Shown piece after piece: positions 11,849 to 22,590 of a stretch of DNA of 64,000 nucleotides. A program made the position numbers and the translations under genes. Within the stretch, counting starts at the first letter, position 1. The number at the start of each line of letters is the position of its first letter. The DNA lies in contig NC_088942.1 of NCBI RefSeq assembly GCF_033473495.1, positions 620,001 to 684,000 of the forward strand, in the 5' to 3' direction. Below the pieces are notes generated by a model. The model was not told the origin of the DNA, searched no databases, and saw only the letters and a list, made by a program, of their open reading frames with translations. The DNA comes from Cercospora beticola (lineage: Eukaryota; Ascomycota; Dothideomycetes; Mycosphaerellales; Mycosphaerellaceae).

Positions 11849-13494
11849 ATGCCGAAGCGTAAAAAAGGATCCACAACGAGCTTGCGACCTCGCTTTGACT
11901 TACAAGAACGCTTACTAGGCCGTTTCTACGAGCCTCTTGTCCTGTTGTATACGCTCGGGCGCACCAGAGGGGAACCTGCAAAGCCTTTGATACCCTCTCG
12001 TAAACATCTGTCCTACATGCCGCTCACAAACCTGAGGAGGATATTTCTCAACGAGTTAGCGTACATGTGCGACTATGACAAAGGTGGCCGGACCGTGACA
12101 GCAATTGGATTGCAGTGTACACCGGAGAAGCAAATAGTCTGGGTAGCGACCAACTCGGGCTCTACGACAAAAGTCATTGAATTTTTGGCTTCACTTCTGA
12201 AACAGGTGATGCGTACAGCGATGCGCGCAGAAACCGGTTCTTTCGACACGGAGCTGGCATCGCGTTGTATTCATTTCGCAACTCCAAGAGTCAAGAAGTA
12301 CGGAAGTCATTTGAGGCCTCTGATTCGAAGGTGCGTCTCTCATCTTCTCAAGACGGAACCAGTGGTTGGTGAGTTCAGACGTGGAACTCAAAGTTTCTAC
12401 GGTGTAGCTGAAATAGGTTCACAGAAAGTGGCTTCATCGAATGGCTTCAAAGTTGGGAATATACGAGATCTCCGGTGGACCTCTGCTCTTCAGCTTATAC
12501 AAGTCGTAAATCGAATTACATGCAAGTCCTAGCTCGACTCGGCGCAGAGCCAAGTTACGGAAGCAACGAGGACTCTATATATTCAGCCTTCGCAATGGTC
12601 CGGCACTACATTGGCAGATTGGGCCATCATTTTCGAGCAGCTGGAACGTTAATCGCCTGCGCACCAAGGCTCTTGGATCTGTTCCACAATTGCGAAGTTC
12701 GTGGCGTGCCTGTCCTCCCACACGCCACTATGCCTCCACCCGATCAACTGACAAGACCAAATAATGTTGTGGTTCGTATGCTGCCAGCAAATGCGCCTCA
12801 GCTCAATCACTACCAGCAAGCTCTTGCAGTCTTGGACGCCCGCTTTCAGGTCTTCCATCGCTTCCAGGAGAATATGGCAACGCCCAGCGGGAATCCATGC
12901 ATTCACGCCGAGATTCTAGTCCTGGAACATTTCTACAGGTTCGGAATGCGTTTTGTGGACGATGATTCATATATCGCTTGCAGCAAGCCAGCGTGTTTCT
13001 GTTGTCTCCTATACTTCCGACACCATCCTGCACATGTGATAGAGCCCATATCGCACAATAAGATATACCTGAATTGGAGACCACCTGATTTCAGTACACC
13101 TATGGGCAATATCGGTCCGCATCATCAGCGAGACATCCTTAACACTATGAATCAGGTGCTTCGAAAGGAGATCTTGCTCCAACTCGATGCGAAGACTGGA
13201 CATCAGGCTCAGCACCCAGACTCTGTAACCGGAATTACAATATCCACCCAGACGGGGCAGGCAGAATTGCACAAAGAAGGAGCTCTTTTTGCAACAAGGG
13301 TAGCAGATAATAACCCAGGGCTGGATCATTTCAACCAGACTTCTCCAGGCTCGATACAGGACGAATCAAGGGAGGTTCAACCAAATAACATCGAATTGGA
13401 GGCACCTAACGGCGAATTTTTCAAATTTGACGATGGCTTAGAAAGTCCCAGCAGTGATTCAGATGAGGATGGAGGCGTTCAATTGCCAGTCTAG
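11849..13494 (+). CDS. OTT_1508-like nucleic-acid deaminase family protein
   Basis: Proposed CDS joins 11849-12368 to 12425-13494 (529 aa). The intron (56 bp) has a GTGAGT donor and a TTCACAG acceptor. The acceptor is fixed by the frame, because the nearer TAG gives the wrong phase. The first 100 or so residues are basic, beginning MPKRKKGS, a possible nuclear signal. The C-terminal half carries the zinc-deaminase signature of the fungal OTT_1508-like deaminase family (Pfam OTT_1508_deam): CIHAEILVLEHFYR, with His334 and catalytic Glu336, then SKPACFCC, with Cys364 and Cys367 as zinc ligands, followed by SHNKIYLNWRPP, typical of the family. The last 90 residues are acidic and probably disordered. 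The family belongs to the cytidine-deaminase superfamily; its substrate in fungi is unknown to me. All visible metal-binding residues are intact. Confidence 0.8.
12369..12424 (+). other. Spliceosomal intron, 56 bp
   Basis: Consensus GTGAGT donor at 12369 and TTCACAG acceptor ending at 12424, phase 1. Splicing joins TEPVV to ESGFIEWLQSWE. The downstream frame is closed by a TGA at 12409-12411, so the acceptor must lie after it. Confidence 0.7.
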
Positions 13495-13697
13495 CTACTA
13501 CGAGCTCTTGCAGTAGGTAGTACAAAATCGAAATTTTCTTTGTCTTCCTTTGGAAGCTCTAATGGCATCAAGTCGACATCAGTTCTGACCACAAATGGAA
13601 CGGCATCGTGTCTAAAACTAGACACAGTTGTCTCAAACCGGACATCCGCCCCTCGCCGATTGCTGAACCTCGAGGAGTGCGACCAATCTTTCATCAT
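13491..13697 (-). CDS. Small hypothetical protein or terminal exon, uncertain
   Basis: Minus-strand frame of 68 codons from the ATG at 13697, ending tail-to-tail with the deaminase gene and overlapping its stop by 3-4 bases. The sequence reads plausibly as protein (RFETTVSSFRHDAVPFVVRT, then an acidic LPKEDKENFDF stretch). There is no homology I recognise. It could be the last exon of a longer minus-strand gene, because the frame stays open upstream to about 13,730. Confidence 0.25.
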   Translation of the reverse strand: MMKDWSHSSRFSNRRGADVRFETTVSSFRHDAVPFVVRTDVDLMPLELPKEDKENFDFVLPTARARSS

Positions 13698-13731
13698 GAC
13701 ATTCTCACTGCCCACAGCTGGTTCTGTCTAG

Positions 13732-14011
13732 CTTACTATTTTACTGACGGACAGGCGACATAGCGCGGCGCCGATTCTGCTTGGCTTTCCGTCCAAATTC
13801 TGTCAATGATCGTCTTTTCGTTTTTTTAGATGCTTTCTATGTCCGACTTGCTACCTATCTGCGTGCTCACTGACCACGTCGACAATAGCACAACGCTGCT
13901 CAATATACGAATCTTTAACGATGTTCACATCGTGAACTTCAGTCATCGGTTTTACGCGACTTCACTATGCTAGTCTCTTAACAGTATATTCTGCAGTCCA
14001 TATAGGCTGTA
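13732..14011. other. Intergenic, nothing recognised
   Basis: Normal composition, with short T-rich runs such as the poly-T near 13,820. It probably contains the 3' untranslated end of the minus-strand nuclease gene. Confidence 0.4.
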
Positions 14012-14890
14012 CTATGCACTGACCCCTTTGCCGATCGCTGAAAGGACGTCGGTCTCTCGATAGCATCCCACTCCCTCGATTTGGAAAAGGTTCTGCTCGT
14101 AGCCGAGCCTATACACAATTACGCCAGGACCCAGAGCATCTCTGTATCTTTTCACCTGCTTGATATGTTTTCTGTGGATGAAAGGATTCTTCCTGAAACC
14201 AAAGGTGTTCTTGAATTCCATCCAACAGATTTGCTTGCCGTTGAACTCTGCGGGAGTGTCAAACATGATGTCTGGTGTCAAATTGATAATATTCTCCACC
14301 CCATTATCTATAGCCTGACGAATGTCCTTTTTCTGCTGAGACTCGTCCCTCATGCCTCCTTGGTAACATTCTTTAATAGCCTGGACGAACGAATGCTCGG
14401 CTGCGTTCGCATGTGCCGCTCTTATGGCCTCTTTCTCGCGTCGCAAGGAGTCGCCCTCTTCAGAACGATCAGGGGGCAGGAGACGCAGAGCACCTTCGAG
14501 GATCGCAGAAACCACTTCCCGATCCACGTCGGTTCCCGTCGTTCGAATGATGTCTTCTATCTGAGGATTTCGATGTCGGCGTGCGCATGCAGCTTGGAAG
14601 ATGATCTTTATTTTATGCGCCGGGATTCCAGAATATGGCAGTGCGTCCATTACAAGCACAGCAGGCGTTTCAAAGGCTGGTGTAGCGTTTTGGACCGGTG
14701 CAGTGGCAGCCCGAGAGCTATGGTCATTCCCATGATGGTTCCGCGACTTATGTAGGTGCTCTCTCAGCGAACCTAACGATTGAAATCCTTCACAACATCT
14801 TTTGCACGAACGATGTGGTAGTGCGTTACCGATGTGTTGATTCAATGAAGACCAGTCCGGAAAGCCTGAGCCACAGCAAGAATAGAACAT
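14012..14890 (-). CDS. CDIN1/C15orf41-like PD-(D/E)xK nuclease with zinc fingers (TPD family)
   Basis: Single open frame of 292 aa, with the start ATG in good context (A at -3). Residues 29-52 form a C2H2 zinc finger (CKRCCEGFQSLGSLREHLHK onward). Residues 5-26 look like a second, less regular one. The C-terminal domain matches the TPD family typified by human CDAN1-interacting nuclease 1: TPD at 205-207, IxWMEFKN at 221-228, then HIKQVKRYRDALGPGVIVYR at about 242-261. In PD-(D/E)xK terms the catalytic residues would be Asp207, Glu225 and Lys227, with Gln245 on the following helix, all present. Predicted role: a nuclear endonuclease acting on DNA structures; the substrate is not known from sequence. 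Finger-nuclease architectures of this kind recur as accessory genes in filamentous fungi, from memory. No intron is needed. Confidence 0.75.
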   Translation of the reverse strand: MFYSCCGSGFPDWSSLNQHIGNALPHRSCKRCCEGFQSLGSLREHLHKSRNHHGNDHSSRAATAPVQNATPAFETPAVLVMDALPYSGIPAHKIKIIFQAACARRHRNPQIEDIIRTTGTDVDREVVSAILEGALRLLPPDRSEEGDSLRREKEAIRAAHANAAEHSFVQAIKECYQGGMRDESQQKKDIRQAIDNGVENIINLTPDIMFDTPAEFNGKQICWMEFKNTFGFRKNPFIHRKHIKQVKRYRDALGPGVIVYRLGYEQNLFQIEGVGCYRETDVLSAIGKGVSA

Positions 14891-15287
14891 GTTCTGGTCG
14901 GGTCAGGACGTTTCGAAAGCCTAGGTTTGTTTGAATTGGTTCCGGCCTTGATACGATGCTGAGTCCGGGAAATCGAACAGCGACGGTGCAAGTGGTCGTT
15001 GGAGTTCATGCTCAGCGCGCAATTTTGAACCCGGTCCTCATATTTAAATCATACAAAATGGCCGCGGCACACGAAACGCCACGGCTCCGCCTATCATGAG
15101 CGAGTGCATGATCACTTCTTAGGGATCATCTGGCCGATCAACGATACCAGCTTGCTTATCGAGTTGCGTTCGAGCACCACAGACGCAGGGACCATCAATT
15201 GTGTACTGGCACAAGGTAATGTCTGGTAACCGTTATTTACGCAGGATTCTAAACATGACCAACAATTGGAGGAGCATTCGAAATTCT
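14891..15287. other. Intergenic between two minus-strand genes
   Basis: This should hold the promoter of the nuclease gene (transcribed leftward from 14890) and the 3' end of the gene ending at 15288. It contains an AT-rich patch near 15,040-15,060 (catatttaaatcatacaaaa). A 62-codon minus-strand frame at 15112-15300 overlaps the stop of the upstream gene in another frame and looks non-coding. Confidence 0.45.
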
Positions 15288-16174
15288 TTAAGCAGTCCAA
15301 TCAACACTCCAAGCGCGGCTGGACTCATTATCATCAGTGCGATACAAGATCGGATCCCAATCAAGATCTGCCGCAGTACCCTCCACACAGATCCTAGACG
15401 GTAGATCATCAGATATCCTGGCCCCGAGGCATAGTTCTGGCGACATCGATCCCGCTAAAGCATCACGAAGACCCGCGAAACGAGTGGCTGCCTGGGTAGC
15501 TCCAGCTTCGCGGAACTTCGCAACTGCCTGCTCAAATTCGGGCCCTGTTTTGCGGAAGTCTTTTTTTCCACTAAGAAAGGGTCAGGATGTATACTATCGT
15601 ATGTGGTCCCATCAGATCCATACATTATTTCCGTTCCGGCACAACTGATAACGAAGATGGCTCCTCGTCCAAGGGCTACCTCTAAGTGGAATAGTCTGCT
15701 ACCCTCGTCTTCCATGCGCTCCAAGGTACTCAGTGCTTGTGCTTCGTCCACTGCCGGGCAAGATCGGTGTAGCGAATGCGCGATGGCTCGCATGTCGAAG
15801 TCTGTTTGTTGTCTTTTGATCTCATATAGCAAAATTGCGGCCATGCACTTCACTATCCGGGACTAATGTCCCGTGGAAGTGGCGTTGGTGTAGGCGCCGG
15901 CCAGACGAACGATTGGGTCACTAGCATCGTACGTTGTGGGTGCATTCCTCGGAACTTCCCAAAACTCCCTGGGGTCGTTGGTCCAAGCACGCTCATGCGC
16001 AGCGATGAAAGTGAGCCATTCTTCATCTATACGGCATGCTGCTAGAGCCTTCTCTCGTCGAGCATTGACTCTGGCGGATTTGGTTTGTAGCATGTAGACT
16101 GACCCTTTCACGAGGCCCTTTCTTCCAGCACGAAGCTGATGAGCTTGCTCGAGCACGCTATCGAGAAGCTTCAT
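15288..16174 (-). pseudogene. Conserved-looking hypothetical gene with an in-frame TAG
   Basis: Reading on the minus strand, the gene runs from ATG at 16174 to 15624, then intron 15623-15571, then 15570 to the TAA at 15288-15290 (277 codons). The intron has a GTATGG donor, a CTGACCC branch region and a TTTCTTAG acceptor. Splicing moves into the frame KKDFRKTGPEFEQAVAKFRE and onward to the end, which is clearly protein-like. One TAG at 15863-15865 (codon 104) interrupts exon 1, with the same frame continuing as protein on both sides. CAG to TAG would be a CpA to TpA change, as RIP makes. Alternatively there is an exon structure I missed. A further 5' exon is likely: a TAG sits just upstream of the ATG, beside a GCTAAC-TTGTAG branch-acceptor pair at about 16,179-16,193. 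No family recognised; helical, soluble. Confidence 0.5.
15571..15623 (-). other. Spliceosomal intron, 53 bp
   Basis: On the minus strand: GTATGG donor, CTGAC branch motif, TTTCTTAG acceptor, phase 2. It is needed because the frame before it continues into non-protein-like sequence, while the frame after it is open and regular to the stop at 15288. Confidence 0.6.
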
Positions 16175-16299
16175 GTCCTGCTACAAGTTAGCATCTGCTT
16201 GGTGCTCCATAGAGATTTTGACGAGCTTGAACGTCATCTCCTGTCATCATATTCTGGAGTCGGAACCCTCGGTGCTCATGGAAAGCCATTTTCGTTGTG

Positions 16300-17629
16300 C
16301 AATCATCAGACTCAGACGCCTGTAAGATATTTTGCAAACTCGGGTTGTCAGGGTGGGCGCATCAAATCAACTTGTGATGCTACTGCTGTTGCGCCAATAC
16401 TCGATTTCTTATCCCAGAAATGATTCGATTCAATGTCGAGACATTGATTTTAAGTGCAGTATGCGTGCACTGTTGAGGCTACAAGGGAGCGTGGAATTTT
16501 AGCGTCAAATTGCCTTGGCTTGAACAGCGCATGCATCAGCATGCGTGAAGTCTGTCTGCGCACAAGCTGCACCTCCCTGTTTTACGAGCACAATAGTGTT
16601 GTGCCACAATGATGTGGTCTTTTACAAAGGCAATCCACTTCGTAGCATTGCTGTGCCCCGAGGACATGCGTTGGAGTCGTCAGACCATTGTACACAAAGC
16701 ATGTAAAGCGCGTGTACGTGGTTCATGACACGTGGCAGAGTGTCTATGACTCAGAAATGCAGTGTTCACATGGTGCATTCAGACTTCAACACCTGCTCAG
16801 CCACAATGCAGGACCAAAGGCACTATTCGATATCGAGCATGGTGGGTAGCTCTTCGTGAAAAGCACAGCAGACAGCAGCGCTCCCAGCTCGCAGAATCGT
16901 GGGGTGCTTTGTCGCGTCGTCTGTGGCACCGTCAAATAGCTCCCGCAAGGTTCCCACATACACCGTGCAGGTCCTAGAAACTCACATGTATAATTTTGAG
17001 GACCAATGGGATTTAAGCACGTTATGCGAGGTCTCACATGCTCGTAAGTGTAGTACCAGTGTAGAGCACGCACCTCGTTTGTCGCTCACGAAGCACGAAT
17101 ACTCTCGTTCAGTCGTTCCTTCTCTAGCTCGATATTTTACAGTGCGTACAATCACTTCAACTCTTCTACAAGACACACATTATCGTCTAATGTATAGACG
17201 AGGAGCTTATGCGAGTAGCTACAACGACCATGGCTCGAGATGAGGTCGTTGGGCAGGCAGTCGAGGCGGCAGACAGTACACTCTCTCCACAAAACAATCA
17301 CCGTGGCGTTGTGGCAGCCACGGACCGCGTTGTATCCGACGTAACGCATAAGATACCATGCAAAGGCAATTTCGAAGTCCAGATAGACTAGGTACCGGGT
17401 TTGCTGCGGGAGAGGGTGATGCTGGAGGCAATGGAGCGACGTGTAATACGTGAATAGACAAGCTTAGTAGATCGCGAGGATTACACGATCATGAGAAACG
17501 CCTTGTTCTACGGACAAGCCACTATTCATGACCACTTAGCACGAACGCGAACTTCCATGAACTCCACTCTCTCGATCGTACTGCAGTGAGCATCGGATCG
17601 CATTGCATCATTCTCAAGTTATCCTTCAC
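16300..17629. other. Long intergenic stretch with second copy of the direct repeat
   Basis: Normal composition with no gene I can support. Short frames on both strands (16762-16977, 16899-17243, 17219-17461 and others) overlap each other and show no splice or motif support. It contains the repeat copy at 16475-16510 and probably the promoter and possible first exon of the minus-strand gene ending at 15288. Confidence 0.5.
16475..16510 (+). repeat. Dispersed direct repeat, copy 2
   Basis: 36 bp matching 9624-9659 with two mismatches and an identical 25-bp core (16486-16510). It lies about 300 bp upstream of the minus-strand gene that starts at 16174. Confidence 0.8.
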
Positions 17630-18124
17630 TCAGCATAGAAGATCTACCACGGTGCCGCTGGACGCTTGCACAATGCTGTCGACTTTCCTGAAAGTGCCAT
17701 TCCCCGGTCCTATCGATCGAGCCTCGAATGCAACTAGAGAGCGCTGGGGAAAAGCGGCCGAGAACACGGTGGAATAACCATTCAAGGCGGCATGCATCAT
17801 AGTGGTTGCCGCTTTTTCCAGGCTATCTTCGACAAGTACTTTGGCTTTCCTGGTTCCAGAAAGACCCTGAACTACCAACACGTAATCGCGAGGATATTCT
17901 TCGTCCGATGGTGCCAGTCCAGGACTGATTCTGATCTGAGGAACTTTCACGGCAGCATCTGCATCTGTCATTTTGATCCTTTCTAGCGAGCCATCTTGCT
18001 CGATCCAACAACCAACATTCGTGGTGCGAAGACACCACCCATGTGCATTGATGTCGTTCTGTGAACAGGGGCCAGAGATGACCATCACCGGTTGTCCAAG
18101 AGGTTGTGAGGGCCTGTACAGCAC
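17630..18124 (-). CDS. Hypothetical protein, partial model
   Basis: Minus-strand open frame of 164 codons. The frame is open upstream of 18124 without an ATG, and the first ATG is at 18085 (MVISGPCSQND), giving 151 aa. The sequence is protein-like: RISPGLAPSDEEYPRDYVLV, then a likely beta-rich then helical segment. No family recognised. An upstream exon is possible, because a second minus-strand frame (17823-18272) overlaps it with a plausible N-terminus (MVGRFVRSCISIISGRAELN). The two could belong together through an intron I cannot define. Confidence 0.35.
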   Translation of the reverse strand: MLYRPSQPLGQPVMVISGPCSQNDINAHGWCLRTTNVGCWIEQDGSLERIKMTDADAAVKVPQIRISPGLAPSDEEYPRDYVLVVQGLSGTRKAKVLVEDSLEKAATTMMHAALNGYSTVFSAAFPQRSLVAFEARSIGPGNGTFRKVDSIVQASSGTVVDLLC

Positions 18125-18461
18125 ATGATGATTTAGCCCTTTCTACGAGTTGTAGTGGGCGATGTATGTTTGTCATGCCCATGATTGCAGTGGTTGTCTC
18201 AGCGTAAAGTATGTTGAGTTCAGCTCTTCCTGATATTATAGAAATGCAGCTTCTGACGAATCTACCAACCAATGGGAAGTGCTTCCTTTGGTCGAATAGC
18301 CCACTTTACACTACAGCTCCATATATGACACGCATACGCGACATGCTTGCAGTTGATAAGCAGAGAGCGCGACACCCAATCGTCTTGCTATCACTGCACC
18401 AGTAAACAAGATTTTGATCCCATGAAATCGATTCTCTGACCCTGCATGCCCGACGTTGCTC

Positions 18462-18947
18462 TCAGCCGCATGCAGGATTGTCACGTGGCCCTCGCCTGAT
18501 CGGGACGCTCGGTCGCCTGGCCTCAGTTGCGCCAAGCTCCTCTAGCACGACAGAAACCCACCTTCTGATCGAACCATTTGGTGAGTGAAGAAAGTGCGAG
18601 CCGGCGAGTTCGAGTAAGTCGTCGGCAGGGTGAAGGAAGACGCCGCGAAGGGGAGTTCGCGCTCGCGCCCACGCCTTGACGGTCGATGGAGGCTCGTTTC
18701 GATCATACGAGACTCCAGTGGGTCTTCCAATCCGCCCAGCTGGAAGCAAGCTTGCGCGTAGCGCATAAGATCGCATACCGTGCAACGCGTTTCCGGGGGA
18801 GAGCTGTACGACAACGGTGGTGTGGTCAGCAGCCAATCCTAGAGCAGCACATAATGATGCATATAGTGCCAAGTGGGTATCTGCGTGAGGGCGGCGACGG
18901 TCCTCCTGGGGTTTGCAATATCGCCAATGAACATTGCTCGCCCTCAC
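18462..18947 (-). CDS. Weak hypothetical coding region near the island edge
   Basis: Minus-strand frame of 161 codons with a GTG, not ATG, at its annotated start. Part of it (HLALYASLCAALGLAADHTT) looks like a real helical segment, but the Arg/Pro-rich remainder does not. A second minus-strand frame (18542-18814) overlaps it and is equally plausible, so this may be a decayed gene with a shifted frame. 'gtgagggcga...accccag' (18947-18905) could instead be an intron. No homology recognised. Confidence 0.22.
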   Translation of the reverse strand: MRASNVHWRYCKPQEDRRRPHADTHLALYASLCAALGLAADHTTVVVQLSPGNALHGMRSYALRASLLPAGRIGRPTGVSYDRNEPPSTVKAWARARTPLRGVFLHPADDLLELAGSHFLHSPNGSIRRWVSVVLEELGATEARRPSVPIRRGPRDNPACG

Positions 18948-19059
18948 GCATCAAGACCGCAGAAGTGCGTCGAATTGCAGATAACGCAAGAGCACGCAAG
19001 CTACTGCATTTCGGGGCTTGATAAATTATCTCTAGTGAGCTATATGCTAACCGATAATT

Positions 19060-22000
19060 CTTAACATACTTTAAAAGCTCTGCAAACGTCTTAACTATTA
19101 ACTTGGCTACTAGTATATTCGCTAATACTTTCGCGTATAAGACGTTAATATTATTACTATAGAGCTATAATATCTATAGTAGTCTTAGGCTCGATGTAAT
19201 AGACGTAAGTAGACTCGCTATAGAAGAAGCGCTTAAAGAGTATAGCTATTAACGTATATTAGTTACTAACGTACTAGTATTATTTCTATCTAGATTATAT
19301 AAAGAAGGCGACTATTTAGATCTAACTATAATTTATAGACTAAAACGATTTAAAGTCTATAAGGCTATTATATATACTAGGTATTATTAGTTTATAAGTA
19401 CTTATTAAGAAGAAAGATAGAAAGTTAGTACTCTAGCTATCTCTAAGTAAGAATTCGTAAATATACTAAAGTAATAAACTCTAACTAATAGTATAAGAAG
19501 ACGCTAAGAACGTAATCTACTTAGAAGTAGAGAAAAATAATACCTAAGCTAAAGAAATCGAAAAAGATAATCTAGAAGCTATTTAGTAGATACTAGAGTT
19601 TCTATATCTATATAACTATAGTAGAAAGTCTATAACTCCGGATATAGATATAGTATATTATAGTATAGAACTAATTCTATATACTAAGGTTTACTTAGCT
19701 AAATATAAGTATAATATCTCTACTTTAAAAATAGCTACTATTAATAAATTCTAGACTATAGCTAAGTTATACTAGGAACTAGATATATTCTATAAAGTAG
19801 TCTATATAGTCTTTACTATAACTCCTAATAGTAATAACGAGCTTAGAGAAGTAGTAGCTACGATTATATATAGCTATAATATAATTCTAGGCGCTTTAAC
19901 CGAAATAGATAAAGTAGTATATACTATAGATAGTCTCGAATACTAGTTATAGAAAAGGAATAGTATAATACTTTATAGGCCGAATTATAATACTTATAGT
20001 AACGTATCTATAAAGGAGTATATATAGTATATCTATTATAAGTCAAAAAAGTTTAGTACTAACTACTTCTTTACGATTTACGAATATCTCTCTAAGTAGT
20101 AGTATTACTTAGCTTACTAGAATATATAAAGAAGTAATCTAGTTTTAGAGAAATAGAAGCCTCTTACTATCGAATATAGGAATAGAGTACTAGTAGCTAG
20201 TATACGCTTACTACTAGGTAGTCGAGTATAGAACTAATATAAAATCTTCTATTAAGGAATTTAGCTTACTCTCTATATTTGCTTTATAGATACTTTAAGA
20301 ATTCTTAGAGGATAGAATAGAATTCTAAATATCTTACTCTTCTTATTAGTTTAGATTATAGCTATCTAGACGATAATAAGTATAGTATATATAGGTTAGC
20401 TAAAAGGTTTACGAATATATACCTAGAGTATAGTCTAGAAATATAGTACTATTTATACTATATCTATTAAGTATTAATTAGCTTAGCTTAGTTAAAGTAG
20501 TAAGTTAAGCTATTATTTAATAATAGTCTTAACGATTAATACTATACTATAGATAACGTTATAATAAACCTAATTATTATATATAAGGACTTTATAGCTA
20601 GGCCGTTATCTAAAGATATAATAATCTAGCGTAATAGCTCTCGAGAAACCTACTTTTATAAATAGTAAAGTATATATTTGCTTCTCGCGTTTTTGCTATA
20701 GTTAATAACTATAAATAAGATTACGCGGCACTAATTATAATACGCTTATATATATAGCTCCTAAGAGTATATAGAGAGATAAAGAAGTAACGAAGAAAAG
20801 CTAAGAAAAGATACCGACTAAGCTACCTATTTCTAGACTATATATTTATAACTATTAGAATAATTTAAAGAATAAATAAGTATAGATTCGCGCTACTCTT
20901 CTATATCGATTAAAGCTAGATTACTTTTATTAGAGTTACTACTATTAGTTAATAAAACTAAGAAGTAGACTATAGATCTTCTTATACTTATCGTTTAGTT
21001 ATTTAATTATAAGGAAACTCTCGTTAGCTAGTCGACTAGTATATTAACTAGTCGAAGTATAATAAGTTCCTAGTAAGTAATATTAGTTTCTATATTAATA
21101 AGAGTTTATACTTTTTCTACCTATTCTATATTAAGCTTCTATAAAGCTATACTATATAGAGCGTTTCTATCTATCTATAGTATCTATAAACTATTAATAT
21201 TTTCGGCCTTCTCGACGCTATACTTAAACTACTTATTATAGTATCTTTCTATATAATTCGATACTAGATAAGATAGGTCGTAATACTACTCTCTAAGCTC
21301 TCGATAGACGAGTTCTTCTACTTTATATAGGATAATTAATTCTTTATAGAAGACCTTTTAAGATTTAGAATAATATTTCGCCTACTTACGTAGCTAGCTT
21401 TTAATAGTTATTTTATTCTTAACGTATCCTACTTTAACTATACTTAGTAGATTACTATATATAAAGATATATACGCCTCCTCTTTAAGCCTCTATATTAC
21501 TAATCGCTATAAGTAATCTTCTATTATACCTCTTCGATAACTAGAAGTAGGTAATATAGAGAATAACGAGTTCGTAGCGTATATACCGAGCTTCCGACTA
21601 ATACTACGAGTTAATAGTAATAGATATAGTATTAAGAGCTAGCGAAGGAACTAAAGAGTTAGGACTATAAGCTAGTTACGATATAGTATAAAATTAAGCC
21701 TAAAGAATACTAGAAGATACTAGAGATTCTTAATATATAGCTTATATATCGCTTTTCGATACGAGAAGAACTAGAGTATATAATAACGAAATTAGTAGGT
21801 AGATACTTCTATAGAGTAGAAACGAAGCCCGACGTTTATACTACTAATAATTAGAAGTATACTTTAAGAGCGACTAGAATAATAAATATAGTATAAAGTC
21901 TATAAAGTACTAACGTCTTTCTATATATACCGAGACGTATAGTATACTAAGATACTTATATCCGGATATATTTATACTTTAATAGATTATTATACTCGCT

Positions 22001-22590
22001 TTCTCTATTAAACTAATATTTACTAAGACTATAGACGTACCTTCTAACTAATTATAATAGTACTCGAACCTTAGATAGAATAGAAATATTATAAAGTCTA
22101 ACTACGACGCTAAAGTTGCTTACTTATAGTATCCTCTCTCTTTATACTTCGAGCTATCGAAGTATAGAATAGAAATATCTCGTAGACTAGACTTTTCTCT
22201 TCTAGTAGAAGGATAGACTCTAGTATTACTACTATCTTATATAAAGACGCTATATAACGGAGTTAAATATTATATAAGTCTAGACTCGATAGCTTAATAG
22301 ATAGAATAATCGGCTATAATAGCTATATATAGCCTAAGTATAAAGCTCGGGTCGTCGGCCTATAATCTTTATACTTAGTATACTACTAGAACTTAAAACT
22401 CGTCTAGATAGATACTACTATTATACTAACTATATTCTAGTAAATAGAGAATAGGAAATCGATACTAAGAAGCCTACGGACCGCGCCGCTCTAAGTTTAG
22501 TACTATCGCTAGGTAGTCTAGACTATCTATTTAGTATAGAGGAGAGAACTAAACTAATTAATGAAAGCTAGTTAAAAACTTTTAAGACTA
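19060..22590. repeat. RIP-mutated repeat block, unclassified
   Basis: The composition switches here to TpA-dense, CpA/TpG-poor sequence. A TAG-interrupted plus-strand frame can be followed at about 20,380-20,700 and looks protein-like, but I could not name the element. No terminal repeats found. The block ends where the LINE begins. Confidence 0.75.

Noticed and set aside
14081..14755. 224-codon plus-strand frame
   Set aside because: Antisense shadow of the TPD-family nuclease, whose catalytic motifs make the minus strand the real one.
7330..19050. tRNA or rRNA genes in the island
   Set aside because: I looked for cloverleaf-type boxes and rRNA-like conserved segments and saw none.
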